Shown here one piece after another: positions 24,401-35,277 of a stretch of DNA of 64,000 bases. The notes beneath the pieces are model-generated. The model was given only the letters and a program-made list of their open reading frames with translations, was not told where the DNA came from and did not search any database. The DNA is from Tigriopus japonicus (taxonomy: Eukaryota; Arthropoda; Copepoda; Harpacticoida; Harpacticidae), in the NCBI GenBank assembly GCA_010645155.1, contig CM021315.1:4233811-4297810 (forward strand). Reading direction: 5' to 3'. The translations under genes were made by a program, and so were the position numbers. Within the stretch, counting starts at the first letter, position 1. Every line of letters starts with the position of its first letter.

Positions 24401-24735
24401 TGGAGCTGATCCGTTGCACTCCCACAGCGTCCCACGATGGGATGGATCAGACCCAGGTATCCTATCGCAATGGGATCAGCTCCCATACCAAGTTACCTAT
24501 GTCTAGTGTTTGTACAAAGTACATTTACACCACGGACGGTCAATCCAGTATTGAAGTCGATCACGATCCGAGTCGAAAGCCCAGCTACTTGACGGTCCCG
24601 ACTGACGACGAACACGTGTCCAGTTCCTTGGACGAAGATGATCTCGAGATGGTGGTGATAATGAACAAATCCACTCAGCAACCTTGTGCAAAATCCATTT
24701 ACGGTGGTCAGCGAGCTCACTCAAACATGCTATGA
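15468..24735 (+). CDS. FMRFamide-receptor-like class A GPCR, four coding exons
   Basis: Coding exons are 15468-15871, 20801-21143, 22960-23371 and 24377-24735. All junctions are GT-AG and in phase and give 505 residues. Exon 1 carries the N-terminus with N-glycosylation sequons (NDS, NYS), TM1 (LLGLAANFLAIVVLM), TM2 (LLVALAFFDVLYLM) and TM3. The exon 1/2 junction splits the Arg codon of the ERY motif (TIER-YFAIVHPL). Exon 2 has TM4-TM5, and exon 3 a Ser/Arg-rich third intracellular loop, TM6 (LAAVLIGISLLFIFC) and TM7 (NSSSNFIIYAW). Exon 4 is a 119-residue cytoplasmic tail. The TM7 motif and the missing ECL2 Cys fit the invertebrate FMRFamide receptor group; the ligand is inference. An acceptor at 15442 suggests a 5' UTR exon. 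Intron 1 (4.9 kb) contains the ankyrin gene on the other strand. Confidence 0.88.
15872..18861. other. First part of GPCR intron 1, no supported gene
   Basis: This intronic stretch precedes the 3' end of the nested ankyrin gene. It contains a 150-codon minus-strand ORF (16822-17274) and a 113-codon plus ORF (17975-18316), neither with a recognisable domain. Around 17760-17930 there is a short open segment without a start codon that looks mildly protein-like (ALNNRDQSRAMIRCVHSLRK), but I cannot assign it. Confidence 0.35.
18862..18867 (-). terminator. Polyadenylation signal of the ankyrin gene
   Basis: TTTATT on the plus strand is AATAAA on the minus strand. It lies about 110 bases downstream of the ankyrin ORF stop, the expected range. 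Confidence 0.55.
18976..19782 (-). CDS. Intronless ankyrin-repeat protein nested in GPCR intron
   Basis: A single-exon 268-residue ORF encodes an ankyrin-repeat protein. At least four repeats are visible at about residues 74-106 (GVGAIHMAVFNKS), 107-140 (GDTALHLASRRKD), 141-173 (GRMPIHEAAEFGN) and 182-215 (TPLHLAVRFRHPE). A degenerate repeat probably lies at 5-65. The C-terminal 50 residues are basic, and there is no signal peptide, membrane segment or SOCS box that I can see. The gene lies wholly within intron 1 of the GPCR gene on the opposite strand. A minus-strand AATAAA at 18862-18867, about 110 bases past the stop, fits its own 3' end. Ankyrin folds are generic protein-binding scaffolds, so the partner is unknown. 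Lack of introns may point to retroposition. Confidence 0.85.
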   Translation of the reverse strand: MAWESDLRSALEQNDLDVVKTLLEKPHVNKEFSRTKRNTTTIGVLNRAIKRNCSAEIFELLVGNTANLNGLDSSGVGAIHMAVFNKSLAKLRFLLNRGAEVELRTPEGDTALHLASRRKDMAEILKALIAHGAKVGVKNGIGRMPIHEAAEFGNPNNVIVLIKAGAYLNSVAVDKKRDNFVTPLHLAVRFRHPETTKVLLQYGANPNEEGRYEKYHGSVFDFAKQMFQAPEHKESVAEIVTILGNWRRNLKQIRLKYDVGPERRSRSQ

Positions 24736-24759
24736 ATACTGAGCGTCATTTCGGGGTCT

Positions 24760-24765
24760 AATAAA
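24760..24765 (+). terminator. Polyadenylation signal of the GPCR gene
   Basis: AATAAA begins 25 bases after the GPCR stop codon. A second candidate (CCAAATAAAAC) lies near 24885 and could give a longer 3' UTR. Confidence 0.5.
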
Positions 24766-26093
24766 AGACGATGGATCAAGACGATTTTACGCATCCCACA
24801 CCACACAGATCCTGGAGCTCTCCCGAAGCAGATAAAAGGAACTAAAGGAAGGAACTAAAGGAGAGGCGCTAAAGTGTGCCAAATAAAACATTTAAGGAGG
24901 CTCCGACCAACTTATCACAGGCCGTGTCAGCCAAATGGGATGAATCTTGAATCTTTGGAAGAACTCGTGGCTGTGCGGGTAATGTGAAATGCATGGAACA
25001 CCCGAGCATCTCCGTGGTCGTCGTTAGGGGTGCTTTGAAGGCTCAAAGTGGAACTTCTTTGTACTCATTTACTAGACCGGGAGAAATTTCGAGGCTTCAA
25101 CTTGAACTCCTTGAAGATGTGCCTCGGGTTCAACCAATGAATAGAGTCTCTTTGACGGTGTAAATGATGGCGAAACTCAGTGGGAATGGCACTGTTCAAA
25201 ATGAAGACATATCACTGCTGGATGACCCATAAAAAGCAAAAGCGCCCTCACAAAACCTTGGTCCATTCGTCCCATGGCCATTTTTTGTGGCTCAAGAACC
25301 ACCTTTCCTCCTTAAAAGAGAACATGGGTGTTGTTTTGGAGCAATTATGCTGATGGGCTATATGATCTCTATTTTGTCTTCTCGTGTTGGCGAAGATTGG
25401 CTGGAACCAGGGATGAGGAAAGTTGCTTTCGTGGAAGAAGCAATCTCAAATGTGACGCCTCACGAATGAACGAATGCCCCATTGAACCTACAGTACATGT
25501 CAATCAAGGCATGAGAATGGCCATGTTCCCTTTGTCATTCATTCTCCCTTAAGAACATGCTCAAAACATTTGTATAAAAATGTGGTAGCACCCATGATTC
25601 TCAATTAAAAAATATATATAGTAGAAGAACCGTCATTTTATCATAGTTTGGAATACATTGTTTGCCAACTTGCCAATAACTTCTTATTGTACGCGTTCTT
25701 GTTCCAAGTTGGAATTCACAGACGTTTCACATGCGTGTACAATATATAGAGGAACTCTCGTCGTTAGACACAATAAAGCGCTTCTAGGTTACCAATCGGG
25801 TAACCAACGGCTTCTGCCTCAATTCTAAACACCAACGTGTGGGGCCTTTGATGAAAGAATGAGCATGACGTCACAAGCGAGAACCACCCAAGAGTACCTG
25901 TCCAGAACAATTAAAGCCGCTAGTACTGAGGTGGAGCATTCTGGAACGCCGTCAAAAGAAGGATCTTTGGGAACTAATTTCCTCTAGATTGGATTAATCC
26001 TTATCGTGAACCATGGCCTGATTGGACCTTCAACGTAGTCATTAAGTGCAAGTACAGATTGAATCAAGCCGTTGGGTGTCAGAGTGATTGAAA
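24766..26093. other. Intergenic stretch between the GPCR and CEP104 genes
   Basis: No gene is supported; ORFs are short and without domains. The final hundreds of bases should hold the CEP104 promoter, but I see no canonical element. Confidence 0.45.
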
Positions 26094-29000
26094 ATGGGCC
26101 CTCATAGATTGCCTTACCGTGTGGTTTATTGTGAGAGCCACGACGAAGACTATCCAGCCAGTCAGCTCTTATCTCCAGGCCCAGAGTGTAAAGGATGGAG
26201 GTCGGCTCAATATTGCATTTACCCTGAGGTATTGTATATTGAGTCAGCGGTTCAGATTACTTACTGGACAAGCACAAACAGGGTTAGGGGTTGGAACTCG
26301 ATTCATTGGTGTCGAGTGAATCGAGCCGCTGAGAATGTGTTGGACGAAAAATCATTGGGATGTGTTTCACCACTTCAGACAAGTACAGTAATCAATATCT
26401 AGACACTTGACAGGTCAGAGGTCAAAAACGATTGATGCTGAAGGCCATTGACTTCAGCCTCGGAGAGTTCTCATTCACTTCACCATGTGTTTTTATAGGA
26501 TACACAACTTGAGTACGAGCTCATTTTCAGAGTGTGTAACGCGTTAGATCCATTGACCTTTCGTCCATATTAACTTACATCTGTCCGTTCTGTGGGCCTG
26601 TTTTGAGGCGGCGAACAAGCAAGTACAAGCAAGAACGAAACCATAGTTTTTATGATGGTTTATCAACCCTACCTTTGATTCTGAAATGGACTGTCATGAT
26701 TCAAAGTGAATACATTATGTTCATGATGATGAAAATCAATTGCCTCTCGCAAGTGTCTCTAGGGAGAAATGGTTTCTTAAGATGTTGAATCCAAATTTGA
26801 TAAGGGAATAATTAATGCCCTCACGGTCTGCAGACTCTTTTGCGTGTCTGTTCATCTGCCATCTTAAGAAGCTTAAAATTTGAAACGACCGAGAAACTGT
26901 CGCAAAAATGTTCAACCCTATGCTCTTTCCGTTCAGGATTTGATCATACAACTGGAAACGTGCAGCTACATCGAGAAAATCCAAATTATGGTTCATCACA
27001 CTTTGATCCCGTCCGCCATTGAGATTCAATTGGGAGATATGATGCCCAATCCCAAGCATCCAGACGCACCACCCGATTACAAAAGGTGCTTGTTTGCTTC
27101 CATGGGAGAGGTTCCTTTGGAAAACAACAAAAAGATCCACTTCAAAGGCCGACAAATGCAAACCATCGAGGTCGACGGCTTCAATAAAGGAGTGTTCCTC
27201 AAGTTTCTCTTGAAGAAGAACCATTTGAATCGGTATAACGAGTACAACCAGGTCGGTCTGATGGGCTTGAATGTGATTGGCACACCAATTGACAAAGACA
27301 AACACTCAGAGAAACCGTTGTACAAGCTCTCGCATCGAGACGACTTGGCATTCCTCATGTACATGGACACCGATATTGCTGAGGTAAGAGAGCCAGTACG
27401 TCCTACATTTGAGAGGAGACAGATTACGATCTCTTTGATCATTGTTCTTGGCTTGGTAGTAAGTATGTACGTACCAGCCATCTAAACTTATTCAGCAAAA
27501 AGGTGCCAACTTTGTGGCGTTCCCAAGGTACGTGCGTTCCACTTTGGATGGAACACAATACAAAAGGCCAAGAAAATAATAACCATGTTCATATCAATAA
27601 CTTCCGCTTCCTCTAAAGGCTATCGAACAACTGGAAGTTTGTCGTCAAGGTGCCAAAGATGCCAGAAGAGAAGAATACAAAAATAAAATCGACGAAGCTA
27701 CCAGTGGTCTAGAATTGGCCGGATTGGCCTTGGGAGCCAAAGGGGTATCGAAGGCCATCTGTTTAGAGAAAAAGGATTACAATGGAGCCAAAGAGCTTGA
27801 GCAGCAATTACAAGCAGAACGTGATGAGCTCTATCGGCAATACAACGTATCGGACCTATTGGAGAAGAATGGCCATTTGCCTATTAATGACGAAAGGCCC
27901 ACGGAACTACCTCCACCAGTTCGGCACAAAAGTCGTCCTAAAAGCCGAAGTCCTTCACCGGGTCAAGAGCCCCCACCTCGAAGGACATCCCTTCCACCAC
28001 CGAGGTAAGTTTTCTTAAAGAATCCATTAAGGCCAAGCACCAAAACACCAAAGGGCCTCTCTGACTGGTTGGTTGGTGGCTATTCTTGTAACCAACTATA
28101 CGATTTCCCATTTCCCGTAGGTCACACTAGACTCGTTCACTTTTCATCCCTCACATTCAAAAATGCTCACATTTCTCATATCGAAAAACGACCATTGGCA
28201 CCTGCTCGAACTAGGAACTAAGTCACTGTGATAAACTGCATGCACCAAATCAATTCGTAGTGTTTGGAACTGGAACCACCCCTGACAGGCCTCAAACCAC
28301 CATTCGGTCCAGATGCTCAAGAGCACTTTTCCTTTCGCTTTCAAGATCCCCTCGACGGAGTTTACCTTCTCCGATATCGTCTCCATCTCGCCAACAACGA
28401 ACCCCAACCCCTCCAAATCGAAGTCCCACACCCAATGAAGAAACTCCACCACGATCCCCAAGTCCAGCTAGGTCCCAAGCCATCGATCTGTCCAACGTCT
28501 ACATAGATGATCGAGATATTCATCCTGCAAAAGACGCATTGACCGAAGTTGATCCCGAAGAAGAAAACGAAGAACCAAAATCCCCCAGGAAAACTCGTCT
28601 CAATGAGCAAGAGAAGAAGGAACTGAGGGCCGCCATCGAGGTATTTGGCGAAGAAACCATCATGAGAGCCATCAATAAAAGTCCCTCAGTGAAGGAGGAA
28701 GCAGATTGCGAAATCCAACGGACTTTGGAATCCTACGATCGAGACGGTTTGAAACCAGCTAAAATGATGAGAGGAACTACGCAGATCGTAGTGCGAATGA
28801 TCAGAGATAAAGTACGGACCATGGACAGTTTCTTTTCAAACGATAAATCTAATTCTAGTCATGTTTCAGGTCTGGGCAATCTTCACGGTCGGATGTAATA
28901 TTGCGGAAGTCTTATTTGGAAGCTTCCTCATTGAGCACAAACCTTCAAAGAAGGAAATTGAAACATCAGCCTCAAAAGTTTACAAAGAACTCATTCAGAG

Positions 29001-29409
29001 AGGCTGTGACACCACGGAACGGGTCTCAGATCGAGCAGAGGAGACCATTCAAAAGATGTTAAAGACACCTGAGATCCAAGAATCCGGTGTTATCCAACAA
29101 GAGTTGCTCAAACCTCTTCTCCAGAATAAGGAGCACCCAAAAATGGCTGTTATAAAGACCGAGCTGGTTCTTTACATGATCGACGAACTCAATCTAGTGG
29201 ATCGGAAGCACTCATCTTTAGAGCAAGTGGCGGAATTTGGCATGACTGCTGTCAATCACACGACAGCGAGAGTAAGGAAACTTGGAGAAAAGATTATGAA
29301 GAAACTGTTCAAAATTGACCCTGATCGGGTGAGGGAGCTCATTCCGCCAGACAACCCAAAGAATCGGAAAGCCAACCATAACTTACGGAGTCTGTATAAA
29401 AAGTTTTAA
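26094..29409 (+). CDS. CEP104: Centrosomal protein 104 homologue, C-terminally short
   Basis: Coding exons are 26094-26228, 26937-27383, 27619-28004, 28346-28811 and 28870-29409, all GT-AG and in phase, 657 residues. CEP104 acts at the distal tip of centrioles and cilia and binds tubulin and EB1. Exons 1-2 form the N-terminal jelly-roll-like domain (GWRSAQYCIYPE, KIQIMVHHTLIPSAIEI, NQVGLMGLNVIG, DDLAFLMYMD). Exon 3 has the coiled-coil region (LEKKDYNGAKELEQQL), and exons 3-4 a Ser/Pro/Arg-rich linker (RTSLPPPR, RSPRRSLPSP). Exons 4-5 carry the TOG-like helical domain (EKKELRAAIEVFGEE to VRELIPPDNPKNRKANHNL). The start is the ATG in AAAATGG, matching the family N-terminus. The frame stops just after the TOG-like domain. 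The C-terminal zinc-finger array and EB1-binding tail of vertebrate CEP104 (about 925 residues) are missing. No close alternative family. Confidence 0.88.
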
Positions 29410-29555
29410 CCATCAAAACACCGAAAAAGATGTTCCACTGATATTTTGGCAAAGGGCACGAAAAAGAAAAAAAAATCATAATTCCGTTGGGCAACATGTT
29501 CGAGATGTTTTTAATGTACATGTAAGGAATGAAATAGATGCGATGAATCCATACA

Positions 29556-29561
29556 AATAAA
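29556..29561 (+). terminator. Polyadenylation signal of the CEP104 gene
   Basis: AATAAA lies 147 bases past the CEP104 stop codon. This supports a real gene end here rather than missing downstream exons. Confidence 0.55.
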
Positions 29562-31954
29562 ATGGCGTTGCTCTACAAGCCTTGAGCTGTAAGTATATTT
29601 GAATGGCGTCTTAAATACAGAGCAGTCCTTCAACATATCGAAAAAACTTTTTTGAAATCATTTGCACTTACTTACTTACACCATACAAAAAAACGTTTGT
29701 TTTTTTTTCATCTGGATTTTTGGATTTGATTATATTTTGGATTTTTGAGATGCCGCCGTGATCACAAGGACTTCTTTTTTCAAACCTTTTTTGGCATTCG
29801 AAAATTCTATTTTTTTCACCTTGTTATGTGTTTTAAAACCTGTTTTGAGAAGCTTGTAAGAGGAGATATTGGAAAAACAATCAATTTTAGTGAAATAAAG
29901 TACATTAGTAAAATCGGTTTTACATCATTCAAACAGTTGGAGTTTCAGTGTGCCATTTAAAAGGTTGCGCGATATTTTAAAACAGCTTCTGGGTCCAAAA
30001 AAGGCAAAAATATATAAATTCACATTTCACCCCTTTCATTAATCAATAAAATCTTTTTCCCTTTATCACCACAACTTTGCAAGATTTTGCTCGAAATATA
30101 TATTTTACACGAATTTTTACAGGACCTTATACAAGTGAGATATTGACAAACGCCAAACAGCTTACAAAATTTTGAGGTTCGTCAGCTGTAAGCTGTAAAC
30201 ACCTTTTTCTTGTTTTGATTTCCATAGAGTGACGACACATCATGCATTGAAATCTGCCTCCTCTCTATTGTAGGTCAAGATGAGCTTGATGAAACAAGTT
30301 TTTTCAAGAGCTGAAAACTCGAACCCTTATTTCTTGCAAGCTCCTTGAAAATTTTTTCTCTTTGTTTCGATACTGTCGCTTGATCAGCTAATGCAATTCA
30401 CGAATAGTGGGATCAATCATACATTTCTGGAAACTAATATAAATAAACATTATGAGTGTATGTAGTAGAGACATAGTTATCCTTTCATCGATAAACTTAA
30501 CTTAGTTGAACTTAATCATTGGGTTGGATTCATGCTTTGGGTTGATAAAGTTGAAAACAACACCCTTTTCAACGTCTTTGCTCTCAATAAGACTTAACTA
30601 ATTTTGAGCTAAATTTGACTCAAACAGCCATCAGTACGACCAAATAAGAAAACAAAATATTAAGTAAGCCACCACCATATTCAAAACAACTGATCAGGAG
30701 TGTGTAACTTTCAGGCAAGTAAGATTTCACATGCCCAAAAAGAGTACTTTTGTAAGTAGCAAAAATATTTGTCAACTTTCTATTTTTTTACCTTTTAGCA
30801 AAGTTTTGTTTTCTTTGCCATTTCTTCAGTTTCCTATGCTACTGTTCTGTACATTTGTGCCATTGCCATTTTACATGCTTTATCAAAATACAATGTTTCA
30901 TGAAGAAAATAAGAAAAACGTTTCTTCAAATTTGACTGAAAAAGTCAATCAAAAAGCTTTGTCAGAGCACGCAAACAAATTTGTTTTGCAATTATTTGCT
31001 TTTTTTCAATTTTCCTTGCCATTTGGATATGTCACTTCAGCAAATTTTACTTTCCATTCCAGAACATGTAATTTGTTATTTTACCATGCCAGCACATTTT
31101 ATTTACAACTCCAGCACATTTGTTTATTTTTTTGAGCTTCAAAAGCATCTTTTGTTCGCTCAAAATCTCCATCCTTACTAATTGGTTAGTTTCAACAATC
31201 CAACACTCTTTTCTCTTATGAAGAAGCGACTTTTGATTCTTTGGCTGAAACAGCAGGCATCAACCAAAAAATATGGTATTGAAAGAGATTGCCATATAAG
31301 TCAAAAACTGGTCACACTATTTTTTATAACTTTGAACTGTCTTGAGGAGTGAACCAAATAGCGCTGAATCCTGCCAGAATCAGCATGACAAATTGTGTTT
31401 CAACTAATCCTAAAACTCCAATTGAGAAACGCCAAATTTCACGATTTTCATTTAAAAACCGCCAGAAACCTGTCAAAATGTTCTTGCCCGCCTAACTATG
31501 GCGTAAACCGCCACAATACCACCAGATTTTTCTGTCCCGCCTAAAAAAAATATTGCCGCCAAACGAGACCTCAAACCTAATCTGGTTACACCAAAATCTG
31601 GCGCCCCAAACCGCCATCTGGCAGCCCTGAAACAAACTTGATATAGGCAAGGTATCAAGGTGACCAAATGGTGATTGAATTTACCTGGTCAGACAATAAC
31701 AAGGCAAATATTTAAAGGCTGCCCAAACTAACGATATTGTGAATCCTTGGAATATGGGAATCGGGAAATCGAGGAGCTGGAAAATCTTGCCGTTTTCGAG
31801 CTCAGTTGCAGGGTGACAAGTTCAAGGGCCCAAGCCCGAGAACGGACAGAATCCCACATGGTTTGCTGAGAGAAAGTGTATGATGATTCTATTCTTTGCA
31901 TTTCTGGTCACCCTCAGATCTTCATTTTACCGCTTGCTCTTTTTGCGACAATGA
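29562..31954. other. Gene-free AT-rich stretch
   Basis: No supported gene is found. ORFs here are AT-biased and lack domains. The segment about 31440-31629 contains many CCGCC/CGCCA words and ends in TGGCAGCCCTG, which looks like one end of a hAT element whose partner end I cannot find. Confidence 0.4.
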
Positions 31955-31974
31955 CTTCCTACCAGGGTTGCCAA

Positions 31975-31994
31975 CTGGCGATTTCAATCGCCAG
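31975..31994. repeat. Perfect small palindrome at the end of the composite element
   Basis: CTGGCGATT, two bases, then AATCGCCAG forms a perfect 9-bp stem 12 bases inside the left terminus. Subterminal hairpins or repeats of this kind often bind hAT transposases; that role is inference. Confidence 0.6.
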
Positions 31995-32068
31995 ATTTCA
32001 CGAATCTGGCGATTTTGAAACATGTCTAGCGACAGAAAAATTTATCTGAAGAAATCAGCTGATATCAC

Positions 32069-32715
32069 TGGCAATAAATTTGGCAATTTTAGTATTTCTA
32101 GCCATTAATTTGGCGATTCTAGTATTTCTAGCCACAAATTTGGCGATTTTTGTATTGCTAGCCATAAATTTGGAGATTTTAGTATTTCTAGTCATAAATT
32201 TGGCGATTTTAGTATTTCTAGCCATGAATTTGGCGATTTTAGTACTTCTAGACATAAATTTGGCGATTTTAGTATTTCTAGACATAAATTTGGCGGTTTT
32301 AGTATTTCTAGCCATAAATTTGGCGATTTTAGTATTTCTAGACATAAATTTGGCGATTATAGTATTTCTAGCAATAAATTTGGCGATTTTAGTATTTCTT
32401 GTCATAAATTTGGCAATTTTAGTATTTCTAGCCATGAATTTTGCGGTTTTATTATTTCTAGTCATAAATTTGGCAATTTTAGTATTTCTAGCCATGAATT
32501 TTGCGGTTTTAGTATTTCTAGCAATAAATTTGGTGCTTATAGTATCTCAAGCCATAAATTTGGCGATTATAGTATTTCAAGCCATAAATTTGGCGATTTT
32601 AGTATTTCTAGACAAAAATTTGGAGATTTTAGTATTTCTAGACATAAATTTGGCGATTTTAGTATTTCTAGACATAAATTTGGCGATTTTAGTATTTCTA
32701 GACATAAATTTGGCA
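32069..32715. repeat. 30-bp minisatellite, 21 full copies
   Basis: Twenty-one consecutive 30-bp units run from 32081 to 32710 with partial units at both ends. The common form is TGGCGATTTTAGTATTTCTA followed by GCCATAAATT or GACATAAATT, with point differences but no indels. Because 30 is a multiple of three, both strands stay open: the plus strand reads a hydrophobic 10-residue repeat (ILVFLAINLA) and the minus strand a basic one (KFMARNTKIA). These ORFs are best explained as by-products of the repeat. The unit starts with TGGCGATTTT, the same word found at the end of the enclosing element, suggesting that the array grew from subterminal sequence. Confidence 0.95.
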
Positions 32716-32965
32716 AAAAATTAGACGAAATCGGGGAAATTTGGCGAAAAAAATTGCCAAAATCGCCCATTTGTGGCTAAAACTCAGGCAAATTTTGATT
32801 CTCTTTTTATGATTTTGACTTCCATGCTGACTGAAAACCAAGGATTAAATATTTTAGACGACAAGCACTAAAGGGGGAGGGAGAGGTTTGGCCAAAGTAT
32901 TGTTTCTTGATTTGATTGTGCATTTACCAAGAGTAACAAAATTTTGTTTTGCTCTTTTGCTGTAG

Positions 32966-33142
32966 AACTTACTTCCTCTCCCCTCTTTGCGACGAATCTA
33001 TCCATTAGACGACCTATTATCAATTTTTAAGTCTCATCTAGACAACTTGTTATCTACTATCTGTGACCCACCCTAAGGTCAGGGACTTTATCGAGCAGCT
33101 AATTCCAACTCCCTTACAGACCAATGCTTTTATCAGACATGA
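32966..33142 (+). pseudogene. Relic of a LINE ORF2 C-terminus
   Basis: The frame reads NLLPLPSLRRIYPLDDLL, IFKSHLDNLLSTI, a stop, then LYRAANSNSLTDQ. It lines up with the end of the LINE copy at 39.6-40.0 kb (FNLSPICLRREYVGADPL, FKAGLDKFLKTI, LYRSANSNSLVDQ). It is therefore a diverged, heavily 5'-truncated member of a related LINE, with one in-frame stop. About 59 codons remain. Confidence 0.65.
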
Positions 33143-33518
33143 CTTTTCCCTACTCGGAATCTTTTTTCGACATTTACATGGAATGACATTCATTTTAAAA
33201 TCGGTAAAAAAATGCAGACTGGAATTTTTAACAAGAGAGTTTGAGAAAAAGAGACTGTTATGCAGTCAAAAGCTTCGGCAAACGTATGTGTAACTGATTA
33301 TGAAAAATTCCCAATTTGATTTTCCTAATGGTAGGGCCAATTGAAATCCTAAAAAAACATGCATCCTATTATTTTGCGATTGGTCCCTGTTTGGTTTTGG
33401 TTACGCCCTCTTTATGGTTTACTACTCAATCTATTATCATATGGTCAAAATATGGTCAAAAGGGCATGAACAATGTCATTGGGATGAAAAATGGTGTTTT
33501 TTCTTTTTGAGTGATCAC

Positions 33519-35038
33519 TAGGGGTGAATATTTTTGGTTAACTTTTTGGGCAAATTATGACACAATTAGGTTGCCCAAAATTACGTTTTAGGTCATTTTA
33601 GGTTGAATAGATTGCACCTTTTACAGAGGCTTTTCAGACCAAATTTAGCCTTTTATTTATTGTTCTACAGTACTTATCTTTTCAAAAGTAAAAGCAGTTG
33701 AGCAAAAACAGAGGCAGTGAAAATTTTATTTGGTAGGGGGGGAAGTGGCAGTATAGAAAAGTTTGTTGCAGTGAAATTTGTAAAATGGCAGAAAGTGGCA
33801 GGGCAGATAAAAAATCGACCAAAAAGCACGAGATCGAAAATTTTCGACTCAAAGAAAGAAATCGAAAATTTGTACCCTAAAAACGAGATGAAATGATTGA
33901 AAACGAAAACTTTTTGCTCAAAGGAGGCAGAATGTGGAGGTAGGTGACTTCTAAAAATGGCAGTGAGCGACAGTAATTGGCAGTATTTCAAAAAACTTTT
34001 GGCAATGTCGGCCTGAAACCACCTTGTAGCTAGTGATGTGACTTGGGCAAGTAATGAGTCATCACAAACACCCAAGAACAAGTTGTTGACAAGCATTACT
34101 TGGGCAATACACCAATACACTTCCCAAGCTCAAGGAACATCGGAAGATGCAGTGCCGGCAGTTGCTCTTTGAAGAGTTAAGATACTTGCAGTGTGACTTA
34201 GAAGAAAAAATTTCAAGTTGCGTTTTCGATGATCTTTTGACCTTAATAATTTAGCAATAAATAGTGGAAGTGATACAAAAAAAATATTTCAATTTGGATA
34301 GCATTTGCAAAACCATGTTTTTTTTGTTTCGGTTCTAGGCCACACATGAATGCACTTTTGAGGCTAATCAAGACCGAGATTTAGAAGTCACACTTCCAGA
34401 ACAATCTCGTTTACTCAGAGTTGCCGGCATGAAAAAGTAAAATGCCAAATCTTTTTTTAGTATTCTCGAAATATTTTGCATTTCCCCATGTGAGAGAATT
34501 GAAGTGTGTAATTTTCTTAAAAATACATCCTTTCAAAGGTATGAGCCCTATTTAACTGAATCAGCCTGGTTTAGTGAAATTCGGATGGCAAGTTTATTCT
34601 TCGTTCATAGCAAATTTGGCAAACCTGTTAGCTGGGAAAAGAACTTGTACAAGCACCCAAGCTATGCCAAGCTTCAGCAAGCCCAAGCATTGTGCCAATA
34701 CAGCTTGCCCAATCTCTTGTTTGCCCCCCATCACTACTTGTAGCGAACGCTAATTCGTCATGTTGATGGGATGGAAAACATTATGGCTCCCACTCTTCTT
34801 TTTCTACCTTTGTTTCTTTGTTATGTTTTTTAAAGACACTGGGGTAAGGAACCTTATTGTGCAAATGACTAGGATTAAAAAATTTAATTTTAGGTTGAAA
34901 ACTTAGTTTTAGTCAAAAATTGCGGAAAAAAGCGAGAAAAACGTTAATATTAGGTTGAAAACTTAGTTTTAGGTAAAAATTGCCCAAAAAAGGTGTTTTT
35001 GGCTTAGGCTTAAGTAAAACCAAATATATTCATCCCTA
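33519..35038. mobile_element. Non-autonomous hAT element with 8-bp duplication GTGATCAC
   Basis: The left end reads TAGGGGTGAATATTTTTGGT and the right end, inverted, TAGGGATGAATATATTTGGT. Perfect 8-bp duplications GTGATCAC flank it (33511-33518 and 35039-35046); this target is itself a palindrome. It is 1520 bp, of which 706 bp is a second hAT inserted inside. Near the right end (about 34888-34985) a 50-bp block (TTAGGTTGAAAACTTAGTTT) is duplicated directly. No transposase ORF is seen. Its interior at 33700-33900 resembles 5880-6080. Confidence 0.88.
34031..34736. mobile_element. hAT-type element nested inside the 33.5-35.0 kb hAT element
   Basis: The ends are inverted: TAGTGATG at the left and CATCACTA at the right, followed inside by GGGCAA-type sequence on each side. 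Perfect 8-bp duplications CTTGTAGC flank it (34023-34030 and 34737-34744). The 706-bp interior lacks a transposase. Insertion into the larger hAT element gives a relative age: this one is younger. Confidence 0.85.
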
Positions 35039-35277
35039 GTGATCACGTTACATTTCGACATTTTTTAAATGCAATTGGTCAGATTTCGTTAACGTAATAC
35101 AATTAACATTGCTTTTAAAGAGTCATAAATTTCATAGCATTTCAGAAAAGAGTCCGAAAGATTTAGCTATTTAGCATCAATAAAATTTCATTTTTGTTCA
35201 CACATTACAAACTAAAACGCGTTCTAAGTGGTGCAAATAAAAATTTACAGTCAGGAGCAAAAGTATTCGTAACCTCG

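Noticed and set aside
32055..32724. Long repetitive ORFs on both strands over the minisatellite as genes
   Set aside because: A 30-bp unit without stops keeps all copies open on both strands automatically; the peptides have no domain and no gene context.
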